A DNA stretch of 64,000 bases from Blastococcus xanthinilyticus (GTDB lineage: Bacteria; Actinomycetota; Actinomycetes; Mycobacteriales; Geodermatophilaceae). The stretch covers positions 310,001 to 374,000 of the forward strand of contig NZ_VNHW01000003.1 of the NCBI RefSeq assembly GCF_008124835.1, in the 5' to 3' direction. Both the position numbers and the translations under genes were made by a program. The notes under the pieces were generated by a model. That model was not told the origin of the DNA, did no database searches, and saw only the letters and a program-made list of their open reading frames with translations. Below, piece after piece: positions 16,009-24,648 of this stretch (position 1 is its first letter; the number at the start of each line of letters is the position of its first letter).

Positions 16009-17301
16009 GTGAGCACGGCCACCGGGCAGGCACCGACCGCGCCGTCGGGCGTCGACCACCCGTCCCTGGTGCCGGCGCTGCTGCTCGCCGACGCCCTCTC
16101 CCCCGCAGCCGGCCCCCGCCCGTCGCGCCGCGGCGTCCGTCGCTCGGTGCGCGACTGGGTGGTCGACGTCAGCCTGTTCCTGCTCGCACTGGTCGTCGGG
16201 CTGGTGTTCCTCGCCGAGGCCTCGAGCCGGCCCGACCCCCCACCCGACGGGCTGCTGTTCGCCGACCTGGTGCTCGGGTGCCTGGGTTGCCTGCTGCTGT
16301 GGGGACGCCGGCGGTGGCCGGTGGGCACCGCGCTCCTGCTGGCGCTGGTGGGAACCGTCTCGGACATGTCGGGGATCGCGGTGCTCGTCGGGCTGTTCAC
16401 CGTGGCGGTGCACCGGATCGGGCGACCGGTGCTCGCCGTGGCCACGGCGAACCTGTGCGCGCTCGCGGTGTACGTCTGGCTGCGACCCGACCCGGACCTG
16501 CCGGTCCCGGTGTTCGCCGCCCTGTGCGTCTTGGTGATGGCCGCGGTCGTCGCCTGGGGCATGTTCGTGCGGGCGCGCCGCCAGCTCGTGGTGTCGCTGC
16601 GCGACCGCGCCGTCCGCACGGAGGCCGAGCAACGGCTGCGCGTGGACCAGGCGCGGCAGCTGGAGCGCACCCGGATCGCCCGGGAGATGCACGACGTGCT
16701 GGCCCACCGGCTCTCGCTGCTGAGCATGCACGCCGGGGCGCTGGAGTTCCGGCCCGATGCGCCGCCGGCCGACGTGGCCGCCGCCGCCGGCGTGGTCCGC
16801 GCGAGCGCCCGGCAGGCCCTGGAGGACCTGCGCGAGGTGATCGGGGTGCTCCGGGAGTCCGGAGCACCCGGTGCCGTGGAGCCTCCTCAGCCGGCGCTCG
16901 GTGACCTGCCGGCGCTCGTCGAGGAGTGCCGTCAGGCCGGCCTGCGCATCCGGGTGGGCTACCGCGTCCCCGAGCTGGCCACCGTGCCCCCGTCGGCGGG
17001 GCGCGCGGCCTACCGCGTGGTGCAGGAGGCGCTGACCAACGTGCGCAAGCACGCACCGGGCACCGTGGCCGACGTCCTGGTCGCCGGCGGTGCCGGTACC
17101 GGTCTCACCGTCGAGGTGCGCAACCCGCCGCCCGTGGGCGACGAGGCGCCGGGGCACCTGCCGGGCAGCGGCACCGGCCTGGTGGGCCTGCTGGAGCGGG
17201 TCAGCCTGGCCGGCGGGACGCTCGAGCACGGCTGGACGCCCGAGGGCGAGTTCCGCCTCCGGGCCGTGCTGCCCTGGCCGGCTCCCGTGGCGGTCGCGTG
17301 A
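16009..17301 (+). CDS. Two-component sensor histidine kinase (NarL/DesK type)
   Basis: A 430-residue kinase. Five to six membrane segments occupy residues ~50-185, without an extracellular sensor domain (intramembrane-sensing type). They are followed by a HisKA_3 dimerisation domain with phospho-acceptor His228 in REMHDVLAHRLS, and a HATPase domain with AYRVVQEALTNVRKHAPG (N box) and GTGLVGLLERV (G box). The GTG start overlaps no other gene. Its stop overlaps the response-regulator start (GTGA). Divergent from an ABC exporter that it probably controls. Confidence 0.92.
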   Translation: MSTATGQAPTAPSGVDHPSLVPALLLADALSPAAGPRPSRRGVRRSVRDWVVDVSLFLLALVVGLVFLAEASSRPDPPPDGLLFADLVLGCLGCLLLWGRRRWPVGTALLLALVGTVSDMSGIAVLVGLFTVAVHRIGRPVLAVATANLCALAVYVWLRPDPDLPVPVFAALCVLVMAAVVAWGMFVRARRQLVVSLRDRAVRTEAEQRLRVDQARQLERTRIAREMHDVLAHRLSLLSMHAGALEFRPDAPPADVAAAAGVVRASARQALEDLREVIGVLRESGAPGAVEPPQPALGDLPALVEECRQAGLRIRVGYRVPELATVPPSAGRAAYRVVQEALTNVRKHAPGTVADVLVAGGAGTGLTVEVRNPPPVGDEAPGHLPGSGTGLVGLLERVSLAGGTLEHGWTPEGEFRLRAVLPWPAPVAVA

Positions 17302-17972
17302 CCGAGGACGGGCCCGACGTCCGGGTGCTGGTGGTGGACGACGACCCCCTGGTGCGGTCGGCGCTGGCGATGGTGCTCGGTGGCGCGCCCGGCCTCGCGC
17401 TGGTCGGCGAGGCGGCCGACGGCGACGAGGTGCCGGCCGCCGTGGCCGGGGCCGCGCCCGACATCGTCCTCATGGACATCCGCATGCCGCGCACCGACGG
17501 GCTGACCGCCACCGAGCGGCTCCTGGCCCGCGGCGACGGGCCGCAGGTCATCGTGCTGACCACCTTCGACGCCGACGACCACGTGCTGCGCGCGCTGCGC
17601 GCCGGCGCCAGCGGGTTCCTGCTGAAGGACACGCCCCCGGCGGCGATCGTGGACGCCGTCCGCCGCGTCGCCGACGGCGAGCCGATGCTCTCCCCCACCG
17701 TCACGCGCCAGCTCATCGCGCACGTCGCCGAGGCGGCGGCGCCGCAGGACGACCCGGAGCAGCGGGCGCGCCCGCTGCTGGCGCGGCTCTCCGAGCGGGA
17801 GCGCGAGGTCGCGCTCGCGGTCGGCCGCGGTCTCTCCAACGCCGACATCGCCGCCGAGCTGTACATGAGCGTGGCCACGGTGAAGGCGCACGTCTCCCGG
17901 TTGCTCACCAAGCTGGAGGCGGCCAACCGGGTGCAGGTCGCCCTCGTGGTGCACGACGCCGGCCTGCTCTGA
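17298..17972 (+). CDS. LuxR-family response regulator
   Basis: A 224-residue NarL-type regulator. The receiver domain has the acidic pair DDD at residues 14-16, phospho-acceptor Asp60 in IVLMDIRMP, Thr in VLTTFD and Lys in FLLKDT. The C-terminal GerE helix-turn-helix is LSEREREVALAVGRGLSNADIAAELYMS, followed by VKAHVSRLLTKL as recognition helix. The GTG overlaps the kinase stop. Likely targets are the dyads at 15926-15976 controlling both divergent operons. Confidence 0.93.
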   Translation: MTEDGPDVRVLVVDDDPLVRSALAMVLGGAPGLALVGEAADGDEVPAAVAGAAPDIVLMDIRMPRTDGLTATERLLARGDGPQVIVLTTFDADDHVLRALRAGASGFLLKDTPPAAIVDAVRRVADGEPMLSPTVTRQLIAHVAEAAAPQDDPEQRARPLLARLSEREREVALAVGRGLSNADIAAELYMSVATVKAHVSRLLTKLEAANRVQVALVVHDAGLL

Positions 17973-17975
17973 GGC

Positions 17976-18230
17976 TCAGCGCGCCGGGTCGTCCTCCTCG
18001 ACGCGGCTGAACGTGGCCAGGGACCCCTTCTCGGCGAACGCCGCCCACAGGTTGAAGCCGATGACGCAGACGCCGGCGGCGCACCACAGGACGAGGAAGG
18101 CGATGCCCAGCCCGTCGTCGGCGGCGTCGCCGGAGAGCATGCCGACCACGCCGAACACGAGCACCGCGGCCCCGACGACCGCACCGAGGAGCGCGACGGG
18201 CTTGCTGGGCTTGTACCGGTACCTGCTCAC
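17976..18230 (-). CDS. Small two-helix membrane protein
   Basis: An 84-residue protein. A basic N-terminus (SRYRYKPSKP) is followed by two hydrophobic segments (about residues 12-32 and 40-60) and an acidic C-terminus (VEEDDPAR). No family recognised. The GTG at 18230 is preceded by GGGAGGCC; the frame extends to 18296 but the extra codons are unlikely. It converges on the response-regulator gene with a three-base gap. Confidence 0.65.
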   Translation of the reverse strand: MSRYRYKPSKPVALLGAVVGAAVLVFGVVGMLSGDAADDGLGIAFLVLWCAAGVCVIGFNLWAAFAEKGSLATFSRVEEDDPAR

Positions 18231-18479
18231 GACGGCCTCCCGCGTCCTGCTCGCACCGGCTCCGCGTCCCCCGTCCGGCCGGGTGCAGCGTGGCACGGGC
18301 GGCGGCGGCCGGCCTGCAGCGGCCGGGGCGCTTCACCCGACGGTGTGCTGGACTAGCCGACGGGCTCTCCGTCCCGGCGACCGGGCCGCTCGGATGCCGG
18401 ACGGTCCCGCAGCGGGGTTCTCCGACCGCCGGTCGGGTAGGCGTCCGGTCGGACCACCCCCGAGACCGTGGAGGACGAC

Positions 18480-18668
18480 GTGACCGAGAACCGCCCCGAC
18501 ACCGACGAGCACCGGGAGCCGGGCGGCACGCCCTCCCCCGGTCCGGACCACCTGACCGACCGCCCGGTCACGCCGGGCGATGACGGCGCGGCGAAGGCGA
18601 TCCCAGGGGCCTACGAGGCCGACGAGGCCGAGCGGGAGCGCGGCAAGGCGGTCAAGCCCGGCAACTGA
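18480..18668 (+). CDS. Small hydrophilic hypothetical protein
   Basis: A 62-residue, highly polar protein rich in Asp, Glu, Pro and Gly with no hydrophobic core; it is probably disordered. GGAGG five bases before the GTG at 18480 supports this start over the GTG at 18468. Its C-terminal AYEADEAERERGKAVKPGN looks like a conserved short tail, but I cannot assign a family. It converges on the TetR gene. Confidence 0.5.
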   Translation: MTENRPDTDEHREPGGTPSPGPDHLTDRPVTPGDDGAAKAIPGAYEADEAERERGKAVKPGN

Positions 18669-18681
18669 TCCCGGCCGCCGC

Positions 18682-19482
18682 TCAGCACCCGCTCTCCGGC
18701 CGGGTGGCCGGGCGCTGCGCCAGGTACCGCTCGACCCCGTCGAGGTAGCAGCCCAGGGCGAACTCGAACTCCGCCTGGAAGCCGTCGTACGCGTCGGCGT
18801 CGGCGTCGGCCTCGGTGTCCGGTTGGCCGCCGGGGGCGAACACCCCGGCCGCCACCGCCCGCGCGAGGTGCGGCATGCGGGCGGGGTCGACCAGCACTTC
18901 CAGCGCGGTCGCGTACCGCTCGCCGAAGGCGGCCGGGTCCTCGGCGAAGCCGGCGGCGAGGTCGATGCTCAACCGCACCTGCCCGTGGATCAGCGGCAGC
19001 ACCCCGAGGTAGACGAGGACCTTGTCCTCCTCGTCGATGTCCAGCCCGGCGAAGGCGCTCAGGCCCCGGTCCAGCCAGGCCAGGTTGCGCGGCCCGGCCG
19101 GGGGGCCGCTGATCGGGATGTCCCGGTACCAGGGGTGCCGGCGGATGGCCGCCAGCACCTCGCGCGCCCAGGCGGCGACCCGCTCCCGCCACTCCCCCGC
19201 CAGCGGCGTCGCGGGTGGCTCCTCCAGCGCCGCATCGGACATCAGCAGCAGCAGCTCGTCCTTGCTGGCGACGTACCGGTAGAGAGCCATGGGCGAGGCG
19301 TCGAGCTCGGCGGCCACGCGCGCCATCGACACCGCCGCGAGTCCCTCCGCGTCGGCGAGGCGCACGGCCGCCTCGGTGAGATCGGCGAGCGTCAGCGAGG
19401 GCTTCCGACCCCGCCGCGACTCCGGCCGGCGCCCCCAGAGCAGCGCCACGTCGTCGGGCAGCTCCGGCTGCTGGTCGTCCAC
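18682..19482 (-). CDS. TetR family transcriptional regulator
   Basis: A 266-residue regulator. The N-terminal TetR helix-turn-helix spans about residues 28-75, seen as LTLADLTEAAVRLADAEG, VSMARVAAELDASPMALYRYV and ASKDELLLL. The rest is a TetR_C ligand domain of the tetracycline-repressor-like class, with an Asp-rich insert (TEADADADAYDG). The GTG at 19482 is preceded by GGGAGAGGAGAGG. It is divergent from an ABC-2 drug exporter, and a perfect 10-bp-arm palindrome lies between them; it should repress both. Confidence 0.92.
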   Translation of the reverse strand: MDDQQPELPDDVALLWGRRPESRRGRKPSLTLADLTEAAVRLADAEGLAAVSMARVAAELDASPMALYRYVASKDELLLLMSDAALEEPPATPLAGEWRERVAAWAREVLAAIRRHPWYRDIPISGPPAGPRNLAWLDRGLSAFAGLDIDEEDKVLVYLGVLPLIHGQVRLSIDLAAGFAEDPAAFGERYATALEVLVDPARMPHLARAVAAGVFAPGGQPDTEADADADAYDGFQAEFEFALGCYLDGVERYLAQRPATRPESGC

Positions 19483-19542
19483 GGACCTCTCCTCTCCCGC
19501 GACACGGTCTTGCCGCGGGAACAGCGTAGGCCGTACGCTTTT

Positions 19543-19567
19543 ATGCGTATGCATAACGCATACGCAT
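19543..19567. promoter_or_regulatory. Palindromic TetR operator
   Basis: ATGCGTATGC (19543-19552) and GCATACGCAT (19558-19567) form perfect 10-bp arms around a five-base spacer ATAAC. It sits in the 105-base gap between the TetR gene and the exporter it most likely controls, 21 bases upstream of the exporter's GTG. The AT-rich core contrasts with the surrounding GC-rich DNA. Confidence 0.85.
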
Positions 19568-19587
19568 CTACTTCGTCAGGAGGAGCC

Positions 19588-20523
19588 GTGCTCGTCGACG
19601 TCGACGCACTGGTCAAGAACTACGGGTCCCGCCGGGTGCTCGACGGGGTGAGCTTCGCCGTTCCCGCGGGATCGGTGCTCGCGCTGCTCGGGCCGAACGG
19701 AGCGGGGAAGACCACCACCGTCCGCATCCTGTCCACCCTCACCCGTCCCGACGGCGGCAGCGCCCGGATCGCGGGCCACGACGTCGTCCGCTCCCCCATG
19801 GCCGTGCGCGGCCTGATCAGCCTGACCGGCCAGTTCGCCGCGGTCGACGAGCGCCAGACCGGGCGGGAGAACCTGGAGATGATCGGCCGGTTGCGCCGGC
19901 TGGGGAGGGTCGGCGCCCGCCGGCGGGCCGCCGAGCTGCTCGACCGCGTCGACCTCGGAGCCGCCGCCGACCGCTTCGTCGAGACGTACTCCGGCGGGAT
20001 GCGGCGGCGGCTGGACCTGGCCATGAGCCTGGTCGTCCCGCCCGCGGTGCTCTTCCTCGACGAGCCGACGACCGGCCTGGACCCGGTCAGCCGCAGCACG
20101 ATGTGGACGGCGGTCGGCGAGCTCGTCCGCGACGGCACCACCGTGCTGCTGACCACCCAGTACCTGGAGGAGGCCGACCGCCTCGCCGACCGGGTGGTGC
20201 TGATCGACGGCGGCCGGGTGGCCGCCGAGGGCACGCCGGAGGAGCTCAAGTCCCGCCTGGGCGGCGAGCGGCTGCTCCTCGCGTTCCCGGACGGTCCCGC
20301 AGCTTCCGCGGCCGTCCGCGCGCTCGCGGCCGACGGCGCCGCGTGCGGTGCGGACGCCCTGACCGCGGTGCTGCCGTCGGACGGCGGAGCGGAGCACCTG
20401 CGCCGGGTGCTGGACCGGCTGCACGTCGCCGGGATCCCGGTGACCCGCGTGACGGCGTCGCGCCCATCGCTCGACGACGTGTTCCTCGCCCTCACCGGCG
20501 CCGGCACCCAGGAGACCGTGTGA
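19588..20523 (+). CDS. DrrA-like ABC transporter ATP-binding protein
   Basis: A 311-residue drug-export ATPase. Walker A is GPNGAGKTTTVRIL (about residue 36), the Q-loop follows in SLTGQFAAVDE, the signature is YSGGMRRRLDLAMSL, Walker B is LFLDEPTTGLDP, and the C-terminal DrrA-type domain ends with SLDDVFLALTGAG. GTG start with AGGAGGA four bases upstream; the open frame extends far upstream but crosses the TetR gene. It is coupled by GTGA to the permease and controlled by the adjacent TetR operator. Confidence 0.92.
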   Translation: MLVDVDALVKNYGSRRVLDGVSFAVPAGSVLALLGPNGAGKTTTVRILSTLTRPDGGSARIAGHDVVRSPMAVRGLISLTGQFAAVDERQTGRENLEMIGRLRRLGRVGARRRAAELLDRVDLGAAADRFVETYSGGMRRRLDLAMSLVVPPAVLFLDEPTTGLDPVSRSTMWTAVGELVRDGTTVLLTTQYLEEADRLADRVVLIDGGRVAAEGTPEELKSRLGGERLLLAFPDGPAASAAVRALAADGAACGADALTAVLPSDGGAEHLRRVLDRLHVAGIPVTRVTASRPSLDDVFLALTGAGTQETV

Positions 20524-21305
20524 CCGCCCCCGCACTCCCCCGCCACCGGTCCGCCGCGCTCGCCGAGAGCCTCGTGCTGGTCGGTCGCAGCGTCCGGCTC
20601 AGCCGCCGCGACGTGGAGACGCTGGTCATGGCGATCGCCCTGCCGCTGCTGATGATGGCGCTGTTCGTCTACGTCTTCGGCGGCGCGATCGAGACCGGCG
20701 GCGCCTATCTCACCTACGTCGTACCCGGGATCGTCCTGCTCTGCGTGGGGTTCGGGGCGGCCGCCACCGCGCCGGCCGTGGCCGACGACATGGGGCGCGG
20801 GATGGTGGACCGGCTGCGGTCCATGCCGGTGGCGGCCGCGGCGCTGGTCACCGGGCACGTGGTGGCCAGCGTCGCCCGGAACGCCCTGGCGACCGGCGTC
20901 GTCGTCGCGGCCGCGATCGCCATGGGCTTCCGGCCCGACGCGGAGCCGCTGGAATGGGCCGCCGCGCTGGGGCTGCTCCTGCTGTACGTGCTCGCGCTGT
21001 CCGCCCTGGCCGCGGGCCTCGGAGCGCTCGCCTCGAGTGTCCAGTCGGCCAGCGCGCTGACCTTCTTCATGCTCTTCCTGCCCTACCTGAGCAGCGCCTT
21101 CGTCCCCACCGGCACGATGCCGGCGGTCCTGCGGGCCGTGGCCGAGCACCAGCCGATCACCCCGGTCATCGAGACGGTGCGCGGGCTCCTCACCGGGGCG
21201 CCGATCGGTTCCGCGGGCTGGGCCGCCGTCCTGTGGTGCGTCGGCCTGCTGGTGGTCTCGTCGGGGTTCGCCGCCTGGGCCTACCGGCGGCGCACCCGCC
21301 GGTAG
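20520..21305 (+). CDS. DrrB-like ABC-2 transporter permease
   Basis: A 261-residue permease with six membrane segments. The ABC-2 signature region follows the second to third helix (DDMGRGMVDRLRSMPVAAAALVTGHV), and FFMLFLPYLSSAFVPTGTMP is typical of daunorubicin-exporter-like permeases. It pairs with the upstream ATPase through a GTGA overlap. The complex would export a hydrophobic drug or lipid; the substrate is unknown. Confidence 0.9.
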   Translation: MTAPALPRHRSAALAESLVLVGRSVRLSRRDVETLVMAIALPLLMMALFVYVFGGAIETGGAYLTYVVPGIVLLCVGFGAAATAPAVADDMGRGMVDRLRSMPVAAAALVTGHVVASVARNALATGVVVAAAIAMGFRPDAEPLEWAAALGLLLLYVLALSALAAGLGALASSVQSASALTFFMLFLPYLSSAFVPTGTMPAVLRAVAEHQPITPVIETVRGLLTGAPIGSAGWAAVLWCVGLLVVSSGFAAWAYRRRTRR

Positions 21306-21330
21306 GCGCTGGGTCGGGGGCGCCGGGCGG

Positions 21331-21390
21331 GCGCTGAGTGGGCGGGCGCTGAGTGGGCGGGCGCTGAGTGGGCGGGCGCTGAGCGGGCGG
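21331..21390 (+). repeat. Four 15-bp tandem repeats
   Basis: GCGCTGAGTGGGCGG is repeated exactly at 21331, 21346 and 21361, and once more at 21376 with one T-to-C change. A partial fifth copy follows. It lies in the 158-base gap after the permease gene; it is probably a variable-number repeat of replication-slippage origin. Confidence 0.9.
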
Positions 21391-21463
21391 GCGCGGGGTC
21401 CGGCGCTCCCCCACCCGCCCGGCCTCCCGCCTGCTCCCCCGGGCGTGCGGTTGACTCCTCCGC

Positions 21464-22168
21464 GTGGCGGGCGCGGTCGACCTCTGGGACCGGGTCACCG
21501 CTCCCGCGGCCGAGCCGACGACGCCGGTCCTGCTGGGCGCGGCGGCCGCGGCGGCGCTGCTGGTGCTGGTCCCCGAGCTCTGGCGCCTCAGCCGGAACGT
21601 CGTGACCATCGCGCACGAGGGTGCCCACGGGCTGGTGGCGGCGGCCGCCGGCCGCCGCCTGGCCGGCATCCGGCTGCACTCGGACACCTCGGGCCTCACC
21701 GTCTCGGCGGGCCGCCCGTCGGGCCCCGGCATGGTGCTGACCTGCGCGGCCGGCTACACCGGCCCGGCGCTGTTCGGCCTGGGTGCCGCGGCCCTCTACG
21801 CGGCCGGACACGCCGTCGGGCTGCTCTGGGCGCTGCTGCTGCTCCTCGCGCTGCTGCTGGTGCAGATCCGCAACTGGTACGGGCTCTGGTCGGTCCTCCT
21901 GACCGGCGGGGTCGTCTTCGCCGCCACCTGGTGGCTCCCCCCGGTCGGTCAGTCCGCGTTCGCCGCGCTGGCCACCTGGTTCCTCCTGCTCGCGGCGCCG
22001 CGAGCGGTGCTCGAACTGCAGGCCGCCCGCCGGCGTCGTGGCGCTCCGGACTCCGACGCCGACCAGCTGGCCCGCCTGACCGGGCTGCCGGCGATCGCCT
22101 GGGTCGGCGCGTTCCTGGTCGTGGATGTTGCTGCACTTGTTCTGGGCGCGAGCTGGCTCGTCGGCTGA
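21464..22168 (+). CDS. M50B-like membrane zinc metallopeptidase
   Basis: A 234-residue polytopic protein. An HExxH motif, HEGAH, sits in the second hydrophobic region (about residue 50), with the downstream DTSG and GYTGPALFG segments typical of the actinobacterial M50 family (PF13398-like). Such proteins are membrane-embedded metalloproteases of mostly unknown substrate. Six hydrophobic segments are visible. The start is GTG. It converges on the GH65 gene. Confidence 0.8.
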   Translation: MAGAVDLWDRVTAPAAEPTTPVLLGAAAAAALLVLVPELWRLSRNVVTIAHEGAHGLVAAAAGRRLAGIRLHSDTSGLTVSAGRPSGPGMVLTCAAGYTGPALFGLGAAALYAAGHAVGLLWALLLLLALLLVQIRNWYGLWSVLLTGGVVFAATWWLPPVGQSAFAALATWFLLLAAPRAVLELQAARRRRGAPDSDADQLARLTGLPAIAWVGAFLVVDVAALVLGASWLVG

Positions 22169-22188
22169 ACCCCGGTCACAGTCAGTTC

Positions 22189-22207
22189 GTTGTTGGGGAT
22201 AACGGTC
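22189..22207 (+). repeat. 19-bp dispersed repeat, copy 1
   Basis: GTTGTTGGGGATAACGGTC occurs here and, identical and in the same orientation, at 43424-43442. Both copies lie in gaps between convergent genes. The rest of this 113-base gap shows nothing recognisable. Confidence 0.8.
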
Positions 22208-22281
22208 CTACGCAGACCGCCGGACGTCGCCGGATGTCGCCGGACGGCGCGGACGGATCGGGTGCCGACGAACGGCTGCCG

Positions 22282-24648
22282 TCAGCCGGCGGCCCGGCGG
22301 CGGCGGCGCGGCTCCCGCCCCGGCGGCTGGCGCACCGGCTCGACGGCGGGCGCCGGCGGGACGTCGAGGACCACGTCGCTGTGGTCGACCAGCACGGCGC
22401 GGCCGTGGTGCCGGATGTGCAGCGGGTCGCCGTCGACCAGCCGGTAGGTGGCGCGCTCGGGCTCCACCGTGACGGTCAGCCGCCGTCCGCGGTAGACGAC
22501 GCGGAACCGCAACCGGCGGATGCGCGGCGGCAGCCGCGGGGCGAAGGAGAGCTCTCCCCCGTGGTCGCGCAGGCCGCCGAAGCCGGCCACCGCGACGGTC
22601 CAGCCCCCGGCGAGGGAGGCGATGTGCAGCCCGTGCCCGGAGTTGTGGTGCAGGTTCTGCAGATCGGTGAGCGCGGCCTCGGCCCAGTAGTCGTAGGCCA
22701 GCTCCAGGTGCCCGGTCTCGGCCGCCACGACGGCCTGCTGGGTGGCCGACAGCGACGAGTCCCGGGTCGTGCGGGCCTCGTAGTAGGCGAAGTCGGCGAT
22801 CTTCTCCTCCAGGGTGAAGGCGTCGCCGCGCAGGTGCAGGGCCATGACCAGGTCGGCCTGCTTGACCACCTGGCGCCGGTAGATGTCGAAGTAGGGGTAG
22901 TTCAGCAGCAGCGGGTACTTGGCCTCCGGCGTCCCGGCGAAGTCCCACTCCTCGTGGTGGGTGAAGCCGTCGGACTGCATGTGCACGCCGCGCTGGGTGT
23001 CGTACGGCACCGCCACCAGGGAGGCGGCCCGCAGCCACTCCTCGACCTCCTCCTCCGTCACCGAGAGCCGGCCGGCGACCTCCGGCTGCCGGCGGACCGC
23101 GTCGGCCGCGCCGCGCAGGTTCCGCTGGGCCATCAGGTTCGTGTAGACGTTGTTGTCGACGACGGCGGTGTACTCGTCCGGGCCGGTGACCCCGTCGATG
23201 CGGAACCCGTGCTCGGCGTCGAAGTGCCCCAGCGACGCCCAGAGCCGCGCCGTCTCGATCAGCAGCTCGGCGCCGTAGTCGCGGTCGAACGCGTCGTCCT
23301 CGGTCGCGTCGAGGTAGCGGATGACGGCGTCGGCGATGTCGGCGTTGATGTGGAAGGCCGCCGTTCCCGCCGGCCAGTAGCCCGAGGTCTCCTCGCCGCG
23401 GATGGTCCGCCACGGGAACGCCGCCCCGCGCAGGCCGAGCACCCGCGCCCGCTCCCGGGCCAGCGCCAGGGTGGTGTGCCGCCAGGTGAGCGCGTCCCGC
23501 GCGGCGTGCGGCGCGGTGTAGGTGAGCACGGGGAGGACGTAGGTCTCGGTGTCCCAGAAGGTGTGCCCGTCGTACCCCGGGCCGGTCAGCCCCTTCGCCG
23601 GGATGGCCTGCCGCTCACCGCGCAGCCCGGCCTGCAGGACGTGAAACATGCCCACCCGCACGGCCTGCTGGAGCTCGTCGTCGCCGTCGATCTCGACGTC
23701 GGCCTCGTCCCAGTGCTGGTCCAGCAGCTCCCGCTGCTCGCGCAGCAGCCGCTCGAAGCCTGCCAGCTTCGCCGTCGCCAGGGCCGCCTCCACCTGGTCG
23801 CGCAGCGCGGCGCCGGAGCGGCGCGAGGACCACCCGTAGGCGAGGAACTTGACCAGCTTGAGCGATCCGCCGGGCGGGATGCGGGCGGCGAGGGTGTAGC
23901 GGGCGAGGTCGCCGGCGGCCTCGATGTCCTCGGTGCAGCTGTCGGGGATCTGGATGACGTGGTCCATGCCGGCGGCCATGCGCAGCCGGCTGCGCTTGGT
24001 GCGGTGCACCAGGACGGCCCGGCGGCCCCGCCCGGCGGCGATCTCGCACTCCAGCGGGCGGGCGAGGGCCGCCGCCGCCCGCGGGTCGCCCTCGTCGGAG
24101 GGCGCGCCGTCGTCGTTGGCCAGCAGGTCCGACTGCAGGGCGACGTAGAGGTCACCGAGGTCGTCGGCGATCTCCACCTGGTACTCGATCGCGGCGATCG
24201 ACCGTCGCGCCAGCGACACCAGGCGGGTGCTGGTCACCCGCACCGTCCGCCCGCTGGGCGAGCGCCACTCGGTGGACCGGCGCAGCACCCCGGCGCGCAG
24301 GTCGAGGGTGCGCCGGTGCTCGACGACCTCGCCGTAGTTGAGGTCCAGCGGCGAGTCCCTGACCAGGAGCCGGATCAGCTTGCCGTCGGTCACGTTCACC
24401 ACGGTCTGCCCCATCTCGGGGAAGCCGTAGCCGGCCTCGGCGTAGGGCAGCGGCCGTTCCTCGAAGAAGCCGTTGAGGTAGGTGCCGGGGACGACGACCG
24501 GCTCGCCCTCCTCCAGCGAGCCGCGCATGCCGAGGTGCCCGTTGGCCAGGGCGAACACCGACTCGTGGACGCCGAGGCTGTCGCGGTCCAGCCCCACCTC
24601 GGTCAGTGCCCACGGCTCGACGGGGAAGACCGCCCGGCCCTCCGTCAC
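22282..24648 (-). CDS. Glycoside hydrolase family 65 phosphorylase
   Basis: A 788-residue disaccharide phosphorylase (maltose, trehalose or kojibiose phosphorylase family). N-terminal super-beta-sandwich domain (VFALANGHLGMRGSLEEG, YLNGFFEE), then the (alpha/alpha)6 catalytic barrel with GYDGHTFWDTETYVLPVL and the catalytic acid Glu492 in TGPDEYTAVVDNNVYTN. The C-terminal beta domain ends in a basic, proline-rich tail. It releases beta- or alpha-glucose-1-phosphate, and the overlapping upstream pgmB (GTGA) implies beta-glucose-1-phosphate, as for maltose, trehalose or kojibiose phosphorolysis. The substrate is not decided by sequence. Confidence 0.9.
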   Translation of the reverse strand: MTEGRAVFPVEPWALTEVGLDRDSLGVHESVFALANGHLGMRGSLEEGEPVVVPGTYLNGFFEERPLPYAEAGYGFPEMGQTVVNVTDGKLIRLLVRDSPLDLNYGEVVEHRRTLDLRAGVLRRSTEWRSPSGRTVRVTSTRLVSLARRSIAAIEYQVEIADDLGDLYVALQSDLLANDDGAPSDEGDPRAAAALARPLECEIAAGRGRRAVLVHRTKRSRLRMAAGMDHVIQIPDSCTEDIEAAGDLARYTLAARIPPGGSLKLVKFLAYGWSSRRSGAALRDQVEAALATAKLAGFERLLREQRELLDQHWDEADVEIDGDDELQQAVRVGMFHVLQAGLRGERQAIPAKGLTGPGYDGHTFWDTETYVLPVLTYTAPHAARDALTWRHTTLALARERARVLGLRGAAFPWRTIRGEETSGYWPAGTAAFHINADIADAVIRYLDATEDDAFDRDYGAELLIETARLWASLGHFDAEHGFRIDGVTGPDEYTAVVDNNVYTNLMAQRNLRGAADAVRRQPEVAGRLSVTEEEVEEWLRAASLVAVPYDTQRGVHMQSDGFTHHEEWDFAGTPEAKYPLLLNYPYFDIYRRQVVKQADLVMALHLRGDAFTLEEKIADFAYYEARTTRDSSLSATQQAVVAAETGHLELAYDYWAEAALTDLQNLHHNSGHGLHIASLAGGWTVAVAGFGGLRDHGGELSFAPRLPPRIRRLRFRVVYRGRRLTVTVEPERATYRLVDGDPLHIRHHGRAVLVDHSDVVLDVPPAPAVEPVRQPPGREPRRRRRAAG

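Noticed and set aside
22192..22207. TTATCCCCA on the minus strand as a DnaA box or origin
   Set aside because: Single imperfect boxes at two distant places, no cluster, no dnaA/dnaN; the window instead looks terminus-proximal.
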